From: Trichuris trichiura | Lineage: Eukaryota; Nematoda; Enoplea; Trichinellida; Trichuridae | Length of the DNA: 64,000 bases | Direction of reading: 5' to 3' | Assembly (NCBI GenBank): GCA_037903355.1 | Contig: JBAJFE010000016.1 | Span: 310,001-374,000 of the forward strand | Shown: positions 52,973 to 64,000 of the stretch, piece by piece | Numbering within the stretch: position 1 is the first letter of the stretch | Layout: each line of letters begins with the position of its first letter | The notes under the pieces: generated by a model | The model's input: only the letters and a program-made list of their open reading frames with translations | Database searches by the model: none | What the model was told of the DNA's origin: nothing | Made by a program: the position numbers and the translations under genes

Positions 52973-55344
52973 CGAGCTGACACCCTCAATGCTTTAATAG
53001 TGCAAGTCACGCTGTCGGCCTACAAAGGCATTGAAAGTTCAACTTGTTGAGCACTGGTTCAACAAAGACGCGTACATAGAAGGTATAGTGGCCAACTTGG
53101 TCAATACTGTGGCTTCCCAACAGGTTTGTACGGTAAGTTTTGTTTACAGACTTGGAATATACGGAAAAAATAAGCACTTGAAATAATAAAACTGATAGAA
53201 ACAGAAAGATAATCAATGAATGCAACAGTGATAGCGAAACTTACTCTGATTACGGTTTCATCAACCGTGCGCAGACTATAAAGCGTACACTAGCTGAAAC
53301 CGGAAAACGCGGTGGCCAACTAGTTTAAACAAAAAAATGATTCACTCGGACAGAGCGATGGAGAATAGAAAGGAAAACATTACATTTCGAAACATTATCA
53401 GACTTTCAAAAAACGTCAGATGCGTCAAGCATAACGATGAGTAAGAACTACTTAAAATAATTCACACGTCTGAAGAGCAGTGCTTCTTTTGGAAACCTAA
53501 GTTTTCTTTAAGAATTAATAAATTGGCCAAACCAGTTGGAACAACGTTTTTGCGTAAAGAAATGAGGATACCGGGAAACGATTGCTAAGAAGACAAAGCA
53601 CTACGTTACAAGGAGGCAACAAGCAACAACTGCAAAATATTTTTTCAAGGCTACTACCGAGCGACCTCATCGTTGAACGCTAACTCCTACGCCTACAGTA
53701 AATCACGAAGCCTCGAAAACAAGAGGAACAATTTCTTGCAGCATATTTTCAATTGCAAAGGCGTGTTGAGAGCGTTGGGATGAAAAATAAACTGCAAAAG
53801 AATCGGTATGGACTAAGAAATGTGGAAACTGAAGATGCTTCCCTTTAAAAGCAAAAGCAATCGTTCCGCTTATTTGCTACATAAGGAAAACGAGAAAAGA
53901 ATTTATTGCTTACCAATTTTGCTTAAGAAGATACGGTAAGGATCGACTGTACTGCCAAATACGGTCTAAAATTGATTTCTCATTTCTTACCGCACTTTTA
54001 ATGAAAGTAGGTTGAAATAGATAGTACTTCTGATCTGTAGGTTAGATAACACTTCAGATGAGATTGAAAAGCGCACATTTTTATTGGTACTGTTTTTTTC
54101 ATTAACAAACATTTTAAAAATACCGTACTTTTTCTATTGCCAAACATTAGTGCTAAAACAGAGTCCGTATTGTACTGCAGCTGTAAAGTTGAACGTATTG
54201 TGTCTTATGCGCCCTTTCGGGGCGAGATTTTCTTGAACAATTATTTCTTTACATTTTTTTCAACGGTAAAATTCCATTAATTAGAGATGAGTTTTATTTT
54301 GACTTTCTTCTTTCGAGTAGTTGGGGAAACAGGTTTCATATTGTAAGATTGAAGGCTACGTTTTGGAAATTATCCCTTTAAAAATGCCAAAAACAAAGTG
54401 GTTAAAACCTTGAACAATTTTCGCAACTGAACACGCCTTTTTTGCTCATGTCGGTGTCGTAAAGCGACTGCAATGTTGCATGTGCTAAGAAGATACTATA
54501 AGTTTTTTAAAAAGACTTTTTTTCAAAATACAACTTCCGCGTTAATAGAAAAGCTTGAATATAGCAGCACGGTTACACTTTTCGAGCTTACAGTAATAAA
54601 TTGATTTTAAGGTTCGTTAAAAGGCTGTACGCTTTGCTTTGCTGTTTAACTTTTCGCGATATGCGAACAACTCTTTGTCGACCTGCTGCAAATATGGGCT
54701 TTTTCAATGTGTACTTGAACAGTGAGAGCATTTTTGACACTTGCCTTTGTTATTTGACGTCTACTTGAAGAGTTCTGGTCGTTACATACCATGCTTTTAA
54801 ATAAGCTTTTTTTCCCATTTCGCCACGTTAGGCTGCTTAGGAAAGCTAGCAAGCTGCTAAGACGTATTTTAAATGTTGGTAGTTTACGTGCTCGAACTAT
54901 AGTTGCCCTAAACTTCCTAAGCTTTATTCCTTGTGCAGGCAAAATGCTGAACGCTGTATCAGTATTAATACTAAAGCAGGCTTGTTTATTTTAAAAGCTT
55001 AAGCATGACATTTTACTGCATTTTGCTTTTTACTGCTTCAAGTACTGCATGAGAGTGCTCTACATTTCTAATAGTGTGTTCTTCTGCCTGCTTTTATAGC
55101 GGTGGTTTTCTGTTAGGTTTAACATGAATTCGGCTTGCCTTCATTTCGTTTGCGTTTACATTGCCTGCCTGCTGCGGTCCGCAAAAGTTGATATTTTCCG
55201 GTAAGTTTGTCTACTTTGTATAGCTCAAATATAAGTATAGCAGATCATAATGATAGTCAGGTTCGTAGAAGAAGAAATACTTAAAACATTACAACCATAG
55301 CAAAGAGTACGGACAGTGAATGTGTATTAGCAGAAAGCATAATT

Positions 55345-55644
55345 CTTGAAAACTGGGTGTTTTGTAACGGGCTGTATTTTCATGGTTGTAAGGTCTTCTA
55401 CGGCTTTTCCGTTTTTCGTTGTGGTGTTACACCGATCGGAGAATAACACCTCCTCCACCACCTCACTGACGACGGAACTAGAGCGTTCCGAAAGCTTTGA
55501 ACATTAAAAAAAGTTGAGTGCGTTGATATCTGTACTTTTTCTTAATAACGGCTCATCCATCCGTTGGTAGAGCAGTTGTTTTAGTTTAATTACAGATAAC
55601 AGCACAATGAAAAACGGGAAAAGCCGTAGAAGACCTTACAACCA
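55345..55644 (+). mobile_element. 300-bp foldback element with one hammerhead
   Basis: Exact 13-bp target duplication AGAAAGCATAATT at 55332-55344 and 55645-55657. Terminal inverted arms of about 45 bp (GGTTGTAAGGTCTTCTACGG and its complement) enclose a hammerhead and CATCCATCCGTTGGTAGAGC. The left end TTGAAAACTGGGTGTTTTG, TAACGGGCTG is shared with the 40-kb element. This copy keeps a unique middle, so it shows the unit structure most clearly. Confidence 0.9.
55463..55500 (+). ncRNA. Hammerhead ribozyme motif at 55.5 kb
   Basis: TCA, CTGACGA (55466-55472), extra C, perfect stem II GGAAC/GTTCC (loop TAGAGC), GAAA (55490-55493), GCTT, TGA. It is the only copy in its element, hence the best single candidate for a cleavage test. 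Confidence 0.72.
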
Positions 55645-56392
55645 AGAAAGCATAATTGTAAAATTTAAAAATTAATTATCCATATCGCGTTATAAGTTGT
55701 CCGTACATTTTAAGTGAACATCGTATCCGGTAAATGCTCAGATGTGACAGCTGGCTTCTGGCAGATCACGTAATCTTAAACTAAAATGACTTACTCAGTT
55801 GCAAAGCAGTTGTTCACTTGAATCTCTTGCTTAATGATAAAAGCAATGGATTAGCGGGAAGGTAGTATCCGGACTACTAGCGTGCATGCAAGCATTAATA
55901 TGTTTTCTAGCTTACATTCTACACGATAAGTAGCTTCCGAATGTTATAATAAAATCAGTCGTGCGTAAAAGGGTTACAAGTAAAAGCGAGCACGTTTAAG
56001 TATACTTTTTTCCTCTGCTGGTATGCATTAGAGATTCGTATTTGCATACCTGTTTCCGAGCTGTTTCTTCCCCAAACTAGACATTTATAAACATACTGCG
56101 AAAAGAAGTAACTCCGTATTGTTGCTAAGTGACCACGAAACTGGTTTAAGACGAACATTGATTTATATACGTCCTTTTGTATTGCTTTTACTAGTTGGGA
56201 AAACGGTAGAAAAGGGGGATAGATTGGTATCGCAAAGAGACCGCTACAGCTGATATGACTTAGGCGATGAATTTACGACTGTGTTTCAGAGCTCCATGGG
56301 AATGAATACCTGCGTGAAAGGCTAACTGCCATAGAAAATGGAGCACGTCTTCGTAAGTTTAACACTTGTTCATATCTGATACCTCAATATAA

Positions 56393-56445
<53 letters not shown>

Positions 56446-57244
56446 CACTACTACTACGCTAAGCTGTGTTTCCTACGCAGAATTTAGAGAATAGTATTTG
56501 CCCCAGAAAGTGTTCATTTTCCCTTTGAATTGGTGCCCCCTTTTACATGGGTTTGACAGACGAAGATTTGGTCAGCTATATTCTCTTACATAGGAAAGGC
56601 ATAGCTAACTTTGTCGACCGTTCTTCCGTTTTGAATAATTCTCTAATCCGCTCGAACTGACAGGGAGTAGATTTGATCTTGAAAATTTTCAGATCATAAA
56701 TGTCCGGCGGGAAATGTTTCTGCGCGATTAAGATTAGAGGAAAGCCAAAATTGTTGGCCGCATAGAGCAACCGCTTTTATGCGCTTGCCTAGCGCGGGGA
56801 TCCGCATAAAGCAAGTTTAATAAATGGACTCTTCCTTAGTTAGACAGCATTCAAGTCCAATTTCATTAGCATATCCGCATAAAATGCCTTTCGTTGTGTA
56901 TTTCTGCAACAGTAGTCGCGTCTGATTTCGCTAATGCTTCAGCAGCTGCGAGTCGCTTAATGCGCGAGTTCAAATAAGGCACACAACAAAATGATAACCG
57001 CTAATATGGTTAATCCTAAGAGAGGTGTCAAATTTTGTTCGATAAGCCCCAAGTCAGCGGCCGTCATGCTTATTCTGGCATAGGATAGGCAGTCCTGTTT
57101 ACCTACGTTGATTATGGCTTTTTTTCTTGGAAATGCGGCTTGTAGAACATTTAAGTAAAAGATGTTTTGCTTAGCGAAGGCAATCGTCTGCCTACGATTA
57201 ATGGCGCAATTAGAAATTAGCCTTTGGCAATTATCAACAGTCAA

Positions 57245-60200
57245 ATGGACGTCTCGTTACTGGCGCCACTTAGGGACGCATTGAGCAAATATGGAAAGTC
57301 TGAGCCAGACTCTCAGTGGGCTAATAGTAGTAATGGCCATTATTGGTCTGTTTGGCAAAAATATAGCTTAGCGCTTCGGACTTGCAAAGCCGGTGGAGCG
57401 GCCACCGGTTAAGAGTGAATGGTTGGATTGTTATGAACTCTTTGCTTCGCTGCGCTTCCTTTTGCTTCATACCATATGGAGGTTGTTAAAATTTTCGATT
57501 AGTTCACAATCGCTGCTGACCTATTCGCCTTGGGCGGAGGAGGAAAAGGACGTCAGCTGGAGAATGGACAGCTACCGTAAATGATTTCTTTCATCACGTG
57601 GGTTGCCGTCCAGCCAACACACATCCGCTCAGCTGCTGTTTTGTTGACTGCTGCTCGACCAGACAATTACGATTGACTAGTCTGGGACATCGTTGACCAA
57701 TGGTCAACTCATTCGACCATTTCGTCCCTTCTGTCATTCGAATTCGTTGTTGCTTGGTTCGGTTCGATCAAACGCAGGCTGACTAGCGCTTGCTCAGCAC
57801 AACCTATCGAATTCGGGCTAAGATTTGCCTCATTTTCTTAAGAAGCGTGCTGTAAAAAGTATGTGAATCTTCCTACTTCTTCAGTGGGCATTTTATAGGT
57901 ATTCTTTGTAAATTGTTTTGACTGTGCGTAATGTTGCGCGGTTTTTTCGAATGGGCAGAGTTTAAGCAAGAGATAACTTGTTCAATGTTTCTTTGAGCAA
58001 AAAGTCGCCTCCCGTTCGATCATGAATGAACATGTCGGCAAGCATCCAAAGCAGCAGGCGATCTTAAGAGCTTTTGGGGTCAAGGCAACCGGTCATAACA
58101 ATGACACCAACTGGCTGATTAAACCTGGCTCTGCCTGACAGCCCTTCTGCATTTCCCATCGACGTTTCCAACTTCATTGGTCGCTCGTCCGACTAACTCC
58201 CTGTTGCCTTCGCTGCATCACTTTCCCTCAGGGCGGTATTTTTAGCTTTTTTTCAAATTTTCTCAATTTTGTTCTTTCGCTATGCTAATAATTTATTCAG
58301 TAATCAAAAAATGTCTCTATATTCATCCGCTGGCCTACTTGGAACCATTGTAATCATTGCTCAGCTGTCCTAGGGGAATAGGCTTTAGATTGATTCGCCG
58401 AAAGCATCAAAGTCAATGTGGCCTTTTAGTCCTTTTCAAAGAAGATAAAAGGCTACTTGCTTGGTATGCAAAGCCCCGGGGAGTCCATGTCATCATTTGT
58501 CAGGTTTCACTTTTGAAAGGCTGTCCTACATTGGCACCTGCCTTGTTAGTTTCCCTCAAAGTGCATCAGATGTTCGGTCCATTTGCTCAACGGCAGGCAA
58601 TTGAAATTCGGGCAAAGCGTATCCGTTTCCCGCCGACTCATCAAGGAAACGTTGAGGCGAAATGCGTTAATAAACAATGACAATGACTACTTGGCAACGG
58701 CTGTCATTTGCCAGGAACAGATGACCGTTAAGTTGGCGTTTCCTTTAAGAATATTGCGTTTTATAGAAAGCGGTCGTATTCTCTTTCCTCGTAGGAATGC
58801 AGGTGGCACCAATGTCTTCCTTTGTCCTGAATCAAAACATTCGGCTGCTTCGTTTATTCAACAATGCTCCATGTTTGGTTAAGCGCTTCGATTTGCTCTC
58901 TGTCGGCTGTTCTATTTGGGGGTCGAACTTGTTATGGTCTATCTTCGCCAACAGCACGTTAACTATGGTCATCTATTTATCCGAGCGGTTCCTCGCCCTC
59001 AGCCGTTGGCATATGTGCCTTAGCTTTATTCGAAGGTTTTCCGACCGACTCAAAAGGTCGAAGAGAAAACAGTTTGAAAAAAAAACCGTATTCTTTTTCG
59101 ACTATTCAAATTTTTCTTATCAATTTTTGCATTGGATCGCCAAGAATGGCATCCGGTTGAAATAGGGCCGTACGGCTTGTCGCCGCGCTTGACTTTCGTG
59201 CTACCGTTGCGTTCCCGCGGGCGCGAAGGATAGCGACGAAGACATTCCAAACGGCGATCGGCCAATTGTTTCCTTTCGAAGGCGCTTCCTCGTCGAGCAG
59301 CGTTTGGCATCAGCTGTTTCCAAGGCTATTCCTCACTTCTTATGACACTTCGGATAGGGACATTTGTCAAAGTTGTCAACGGTTTTTGGTTTTTCTATTT
59401 TCGCACGCGAACTTAAGCCGCTTCTTCTTCAACCGCGCCGCTCTAAGGAGCTCTGCTTCGAGAACGAATATTATAAAGTAAGGAGCGAATATGTTTTCTT
59501 TTCCTTCCACCCGAAACTGCGTATTAATATTTGCTCGTTGGCTACGCTTTGTTGCGCTCTGAGGATTGAGTTTCTTCGGTAACACGAGCTGAACTTTATG
59601 CTCATTCCGCTATGGTCGCTTCGCTTTTTGAAAGATGCCTCAAAAGTGGGCATTTATTGATTGAGTCGTACGAATCCCGAAATCAGTCTAGTCGTATGCT
59701 TTGTGCTTCCTTGAAAAAGCATTGCCTAACCGTTGGAATGCAGGTCACCTTCGTTGGTTGCAGCGTAGTTAAAATTGTTGCGCGTCTCAATGTCTTTGGA
59801 ACAGTTCGAGCTGAACAATGGGTCTTTGACCTACAGTCGTTTCAGTAAAAATCAAAGCAAAAGCCTTAGTTCTCGTTTAGGCGGTCCGCCCGGTCGCTGC
59901 GCGCGCGTATTTTTCCTTCAGACATTTCGCAGCGTTGTCGTCAAGTGTAGACGTCTACGAATTTGCCCCAAGTTGGTCTTAAACGCCCGTACGACCATTC
60001 ATGGCTTGAAAATCAATTTCGCAAAAGCACCATCGCTTAAGGTCGACCCGCAAGCTAAGCGTGACCTCTTTGAGATGCTTCGCGCCTTGCATTCGTTTAG
60101 AGAAGAAAAGCTGACGTTTACCACGTTCGTATAGGTAATATTTACGCCCCTATTTTTTTCATAGGCAATCAGCCGAATGATGCATACTTCTGTTGACGTA

Positions 60201-61536
60201 TTGTTTTTCCTAATTTAAAAGATTTATAGCGCGGGAAGTCAGTGAAGAATAAATTATGCAAATTTTAAGTAGCATTAGTATATGCGGATTAAGCAAGGCG
60301 CTCAAGCATGAACGTTTGTTTTTTTTAGTTAGACTTTTTTGAGACTGAAACTATCATCGTTCGTTTGTAAATTGTTTTTCCAAATAAGGCATTTTCGGTA
60401 GGCGGTAATAATTGGCCGCCGTAATGGAGTTTGACAATTAAATTCGTGCTAATGAGCATTCGATTTATGTTGTTAAGCGAGTACAGCTCGCGGAATAGTT
60501 GTAACGATCTCTCTTCGTTGATAAGGCAGTAATTGTAACAGCAAAAGCTGTTGTCCAGCTGAAAACGAGCGATCAAATGCTTCAGCATTGCTTTGAAATT
60601 TAAAATAACGACTTATTTCGATTAGCACTAACGTAGTAAGGGATTGAGGATTCAATTTTATCAGCAAAGATGCTTTCCCTTAGGAAACCGCCCCTATTTT
60701 CGTCAGTTGGTAGTTGCATCATTATTAGAGGGACATTAGGCTGGCAAAAAGGCATTCGCTTTTTTAAATTCGAAATTGGCACTTGCAGTTGTACCTGTTT
60801 TTTGAAAGTGAGAGCTCAGGCAAGATGCGCTCCGGCTTGGAAAGCTTTTCGATGCGTGTTGGAGAAAACGGCTGAAGCAGAAGGATTGAATGGGCCAATT
60901 TTTTTGTCCTTACTACGGGCGCACTGATGCGGACCAGTTTATGCTCAACTTGCCAATAATAGAAGCAGCGATTTGATCGTCTCTTAATTCTTGGCGAAGT
61001 GTCAGCTTTGAATACTTTCACCCGAGACAACTGCAGCAATATTTAATGGTCAGCTGATCGGCAAGATATTGTGACCGCCGGAGGCGCACATGCCTATAGG
61101 TTGGCTTTCAAGAGTGGTGAATTTATGGCGCGTTTGCTGCTGTATCCTTCAGACTCCGCAGCTCTCATTTGGTTTGATATTCAACTTGATATTCCAACCG
61201 TCTTCAGCGAGTATATAATTACCAGTTGTGAGCAGTCATTGTCAATATCACTACGGCGACGAAGCGTTCGTTTTCTGGTTTATGTTGACGCCTCTGCTGT
61301 TTGCCACAATGTCCATCGAGCAGAGATTAGGAATCACGTTTTGCCGGTCCGAACTGAGCGTAGCGATTAGTTCGATTGTTCTGGCGAAAAGCGGAGCGAC
61401 CACTTTTTCTTATTTGAAAATTTTCAGTCAGTGCATTCGGAAAAAATGCTTATCTACATTCTCTACATTTGTTAGCAATTGTTCAACCGCTTCCGGCATG
61501 CTTTGCAGTAGCGCCATTTTGCAGTTTTTGCATTAG
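57245..61536 (+). other. Unresolved coding islands, possible multi-exon membrane protein(s)
   Basis: Several plus-strand frames read like protein but I could not join them into one model: 57245-57412 (MDVSLLAPLRDALSKYGKSE), 57378-57590 (EWLDCYELFASLRFLLLHTI), 58571-58880, 58797-59165 (hydrophobic WGSNLLWSIFANSTLTMVIY), about 59110-59229 (WHPVEIGPYGLSPRLTFVL), 59226-59340 (DSDEDIPNGDRPIVSFRRRF), 59364-59480 (FARELKPLLLQPRRSKELCF), 59775-60134, about 60790-60865 (LFFESESSGKMRSGLESFSM) and 61228-61536 (DEAFVFWFMLTPLLF). Acceptors such as TTCCTCGTAG (58794) are present. Islands at 59.11-59.34 kb overlap in different frames without an intron between them, which suggests a frameshift or an error. 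I do not recognise the family. Confidence 0.35.
57600..58356. other. Gap between coding islands, nothing recognised
   Basis: No open frame of note and no repeat family. If the islands on either side belong to one gene this is a long intron. Confidence 0.3.
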
Positions 61537-61933
61537 CTCCCGCGCAGACCGAACATGGACATACGGAGGAAATAGTCGCTATTGTTGAACAACCGCATGA
61601 CAATGTCAACATACGCCGTAATACTGACTAACTCACAACACGGTGTTCTCGCTTTCTCGGGCAGCTGTAGCATTCTAGCTTATCTATCGAATTCTGTTGT
61701 CTTTTAGAGCATCTCTTTATTTATTCTTTTACAACAGCGGAGGTGTCATTTCAATGCGCGTTTTTTTAACCGGATGTCCGTCAGGAAAAACGGACGAGCT
61801 TTAAAAGCCTCCGTTGGCATATTTATTATTAAAACAGCTTCCCCAAAAGTTTTTCTTCGTATCTCATCCTAACATCCCATAAAGCGCGTCCGCAATCGAT
61901 CGTACACCTCGCAGACTCGCCATTTTCTTCAGT

Positions 61934-62309
61934 TTGCAGCGTATCCGGTTGACTTTCCCTCTGCTTATGCTCTCTCTCCCTCTTGTGGTCATTTCCGCAA
62001 GCCAAATGATTAATATCCGTCGGAAAGGTGGCTATAAGCTTTGTCGTTTGTCGTATTGTCATGGAGACCAGTTTTTTTATTGCGTAGTCAAAACTGAAGT
62101 AAGTTCTCCGTATCTTCTTATTTGAATTTCTGCTTATTCATTCTGACGGGACTGTCGCTTGCTCCCACCTTATCAGTTCGTTCGTTGAAGACGTTACATG
62201 AGCAGTCTTGAAAGCTCCTTTGTCTTATTTTAATTTTGTGCCACAGTCAAAACGAGTTTACCGTAATTTCAGTCGCGAAACATCCTATATTGAAGTATAT
62301 TCGTTCTGA
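61934..62309 (+). CDS. Candidate small secreted protein
   Basis: A two-exon model (61934-62098, 62247-62309) with a good donor (CTGAA, then GTAAGT) and acceptor (GTGCCACAG) gives 75 residues. The N-terminus is a textbook signal peptide (MQRIRLTFPLLMLSLPLVVI, then SAS). The mature part holds three cysteines within 14 residues (CRLSYCHGDQFFYC) and a basic/aromatic tail. I do not recognise it; it may instead be the first exons of a larger secreted protein. An alternative frame at 62236-62448 competes for exon 2. Confidence 0.3.
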
Positions 62310-63169
62310 CGTCATGAGAAAATTGTTGAGACAGTTTGAAACGCACTCGTTAAGGCTGAGCAATCGTTTTCCGTTTCGATGGACGCCTCGCGTTCTTTTT
62401 CGCCTAATTGTATTGTCGGACAACTTCCAGATTGACCATTTCGGTTGAAAGACCCTCCGGCTATGCAGGAGGAAATAATACTATTTTTGATCGGTATTTT
62501 AGGTCTGCTCGGTTGCTTGCGATCGAAATCCCAACAGCCGTTGGCTATTGGCTTTTGTTTATCTCTCTCTTAGCAATGCATTCATTGTGGTAACAGCCGC
62601 TGTCATTTTTAATTTACTTTACGCTATGAGTAATGCTTAACGTAGGGATTTCGAGTCAACGTGAACATCTGTATTGAAAGGTCGACCTTATTTGTGCCAT
62701 GCCGCTCTGCAAATGGTTGATGCGAATTTCCCATGTTTAACCAACCATGCGTTATATGTCTTCTGCCCGCGCGGCATCGTTGGGGAAACTTGTTTCTTCT
62801 CAGAGATGATTGTTTGACAGGTTGATCCCATTAAGTTTTTCCACTTTGCCGAAAGCCCAACGCTTTGGAAGCTTTAGGCTAGAAAGTTGTTTCTGCTCTC
62901 CGCGCGACTATACGTATATAAATCCAAGATGGGCAGCCTTGGAGGTGTCCGCGAATACTGTTGTTATTACGCCTTTCTCTGCTACCTTTTCAAGCTGTTT
63001 GATAATGTACAATTTTGCAGACTGCCTTTGCCGCTTAGTAGAGACGTCTTGCGCCGTACTGCCTTTTTGGGGCGAATAGATCGCCTTTTCTTGAGCCGTC
63101 TAGTCTGATGGACCGCAAGCCAGAATCGACGTGCTCCTCCGGCGCAAAGGTCACTTGTTGACATGAATC
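62310..63169. other. Intergenic or 5' flank of the TMEM198-like gene
   Basis: Short open frames only. A frame at 62408-62593 ends with a hydrophobic segment but shows no splice context I trust. Confidence 0.3.
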
Positions 63170-63340
63170 ATGCAGAATCTTCCCATTTGGGTCTCATCGG
63201 TGAGCAACGGTACGAACGGTACCGACGTGACGGACAACTTGGATCGCTGCGTTAGCCAATTCACCTTCGACTATGACGTCTCCATAGCGACAGCCAGCGC
63301 GGTTGGGCTACTAGCCGGCGTTGTGTATTGCTTTTTTGGT
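63170..63340 (+). CDS. TMEM198: First exon of a TMEM198-like membrane protein (partial)
   Basis: The Met at 63170 opens a frame with an Asn-rich luminal N-terminus (NGTNGT, a possible glycosylation site). DRCVSQFTFDYDVSIATASA and VGLLAGVVYCFFG follow, matching the start of TMEM198, including its first membrane segment and VVYCFFG. The exon ends at a donor (TGCTTTTTTG, then GTACGA) around 63338-63341. TMEM198 is a seven-pass protein reported to promote Wnt/LRP6 signalling in vertebrates. I found no next exon before 64000, so the rest lies outside or in a later intron. Confidence 0.75.
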
Positions 63341-63586
63341 ACGACTTATTTTTTTGAAATTCAAAACTGGCGCGGGCTCATTGAACCTATAAACTTCTGA
63401 GGGAATTGTATAGATTTTAAAAAAAAAGTGGGCAAATAGGAAGACAGGCGTCACCGCGTTTATCTTCCTTTTTTGGCCACCGCGAACCAGAAGTGCCCTT
63501 GAGTGGCGCAGTGCTCTTTTTTTCACAAGGAGGGAGTCGTATTTTAACTTTAAATGTTTTCCCGTCGCAGGAGCCATTGCCCCATC

Positions 63587-63871
63587 TTAACGAGCTGCCA
63601 CGGTCGGTTGCTTGAAACTGCGCTGCATAGCAACCTCGGAGTAATGGCGCCGTTTGGTTTTTTCTTCATTCTTTTTTTTTGAAGATCCATTGGTATTCTT
63701 CGAAACCAGGCGGCGTATAATGGCAGCTGAATGTTTCATTTTTTCCTGTCGGCCTCGCAGCCTGACAAGTTCTTCCTTTCTCCGAGTGTTTTTCTCCTTC
63801 CGCTCGACGAATAATTTGCATATTTTTCTTCTTTTGATTCGAGTAGGCAAACTAAGTCCAAAAATAGGCAT
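63587..63871 (-). CDS. Possible terminal exon of a very basic protein
   Basis: A minus-strand frame of up to 94 residues, Lys/Arg-rich with coiled-coil character (RRKICKLFVERKEKNTRRKE, then EELVRLRGRQEKMKHSAA). An acceptor (TTGGACTTAG) at about 63852 would give a final exon of 87 residues. This composition fits a nucleolar or RNA-binding tail, but I assign no family. It lies in the first intron of the TMEM198-like gene, on the opposite strand. Confidence 0.35.
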   Translation of the reverse strand: MPIFGLSLPTRIKRRKICKLFVERKEKNTRRKEELVRLRGRQEKMKHSAAIIRRLVSKNTNGSSKKKNEEKTKRRHYSEVAMQRSFKQPTVAAR

Positions 63872-64000
63872 TCATCTGCAAGTTATTTTACCTCTTAGCC
63901 GGTTTAAGACCTTCTGAGTCACGGCCGGAGGTGAAAACTGGGCCCCCTTAGTTTTATGACTTTGTCGAGGCTTCTCTAAAGAAAGTTTTACAAAAAGCGT

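Larger units (their letters stand above)
52973..57219. other. Intergenic, apart from the foldback element at 55.3-55.7 kb
   Basis: No gene is supported. It contains the foldback element at 55345-55644 and an (ATT)n tract at about 56395-56445 ending in CACTACTACT, the same junction as in the 40-kb palindrome. The minus-strand frame 56957-57244 ends in a hydrophobic segment but has no other support. Confidence 0.45.

Overview
This is a eukaryotic window, almost certainly from an invertebrate animal. Protein genes are split by many short introns (about 46-63 bp) with GT donors and T-rich ...TTTCAG acceptors, as in nematodes. The gene content is metazoan and the intergenic DNA is full of transposon debris. 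A nematode is my best guess; the species cannot be read from the sequence.

Layout. Part of an unidentified C-terminal exon opens the window (1-174). A five-exon TM2-domain gene (TM2D1-like, minus strand) lies at 2653-3831. From 4 to 13.9 kb there is no convincing gene but two tandem arrays: six copies of a ~170-bp unit (7.69-8.68 kb) and nine copies of a ~210-bp unit with conserved hairpin-forming cores (10.16-12.29 kb), plus a tenth, isolated, inverted copy. An intronless equilibrative nucleoside transporter (13942-15324, minus) and an eight-exon fizzy-related/Cdh1 APC/C activator (17900-19716, plus) follow. A SLC25A32-type mitochondrial folate/FAD carrier (minus) spans 20003-30528. Its N-terminal and C-terminal halves lie 9.2 kb apart, and the intron between them holds a complete but broken BEL/Pao LTR retrotransposon (21275-27312) with its target-site duplication. 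A two-exon cytochrome P450 follows (31797-34709).

From 35 to 42 kb there are only weak gene candidates and a 1.45-kb nested palindrome with four (AAT/ATT)n tracts. Then come a 13-exon SH3-WW-PH-RhoGAP gene (42066-47217), a four-exon METTL5 18S rRNA m6A methyltransferase (47730-51078) whose last exon lies beyond a 2.5-kb intron carrying a foldback element, and a convergent intronless SMCR8-like DENN protein (51131-52972). From 57.2 to 61.6 kb there are unresolved coding islands. The window ends with the first exon of a TMEM198-like gene.

Most striking feature: eight copies of a hammerhead-ribozyme motif (CTGANGA, stem II, GAAA) sit in five related foldback/palindromic elements at 11, 40 (two), 50 and 55 kb. 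Stems I and II covary between copies. Each has one extra C after the conserved A9 and a palindromic, loop-free stem III (AGCT or ACGT) of the kind expected to work as a dimer. Two of the elements have exact 13-bp target-site duplications.
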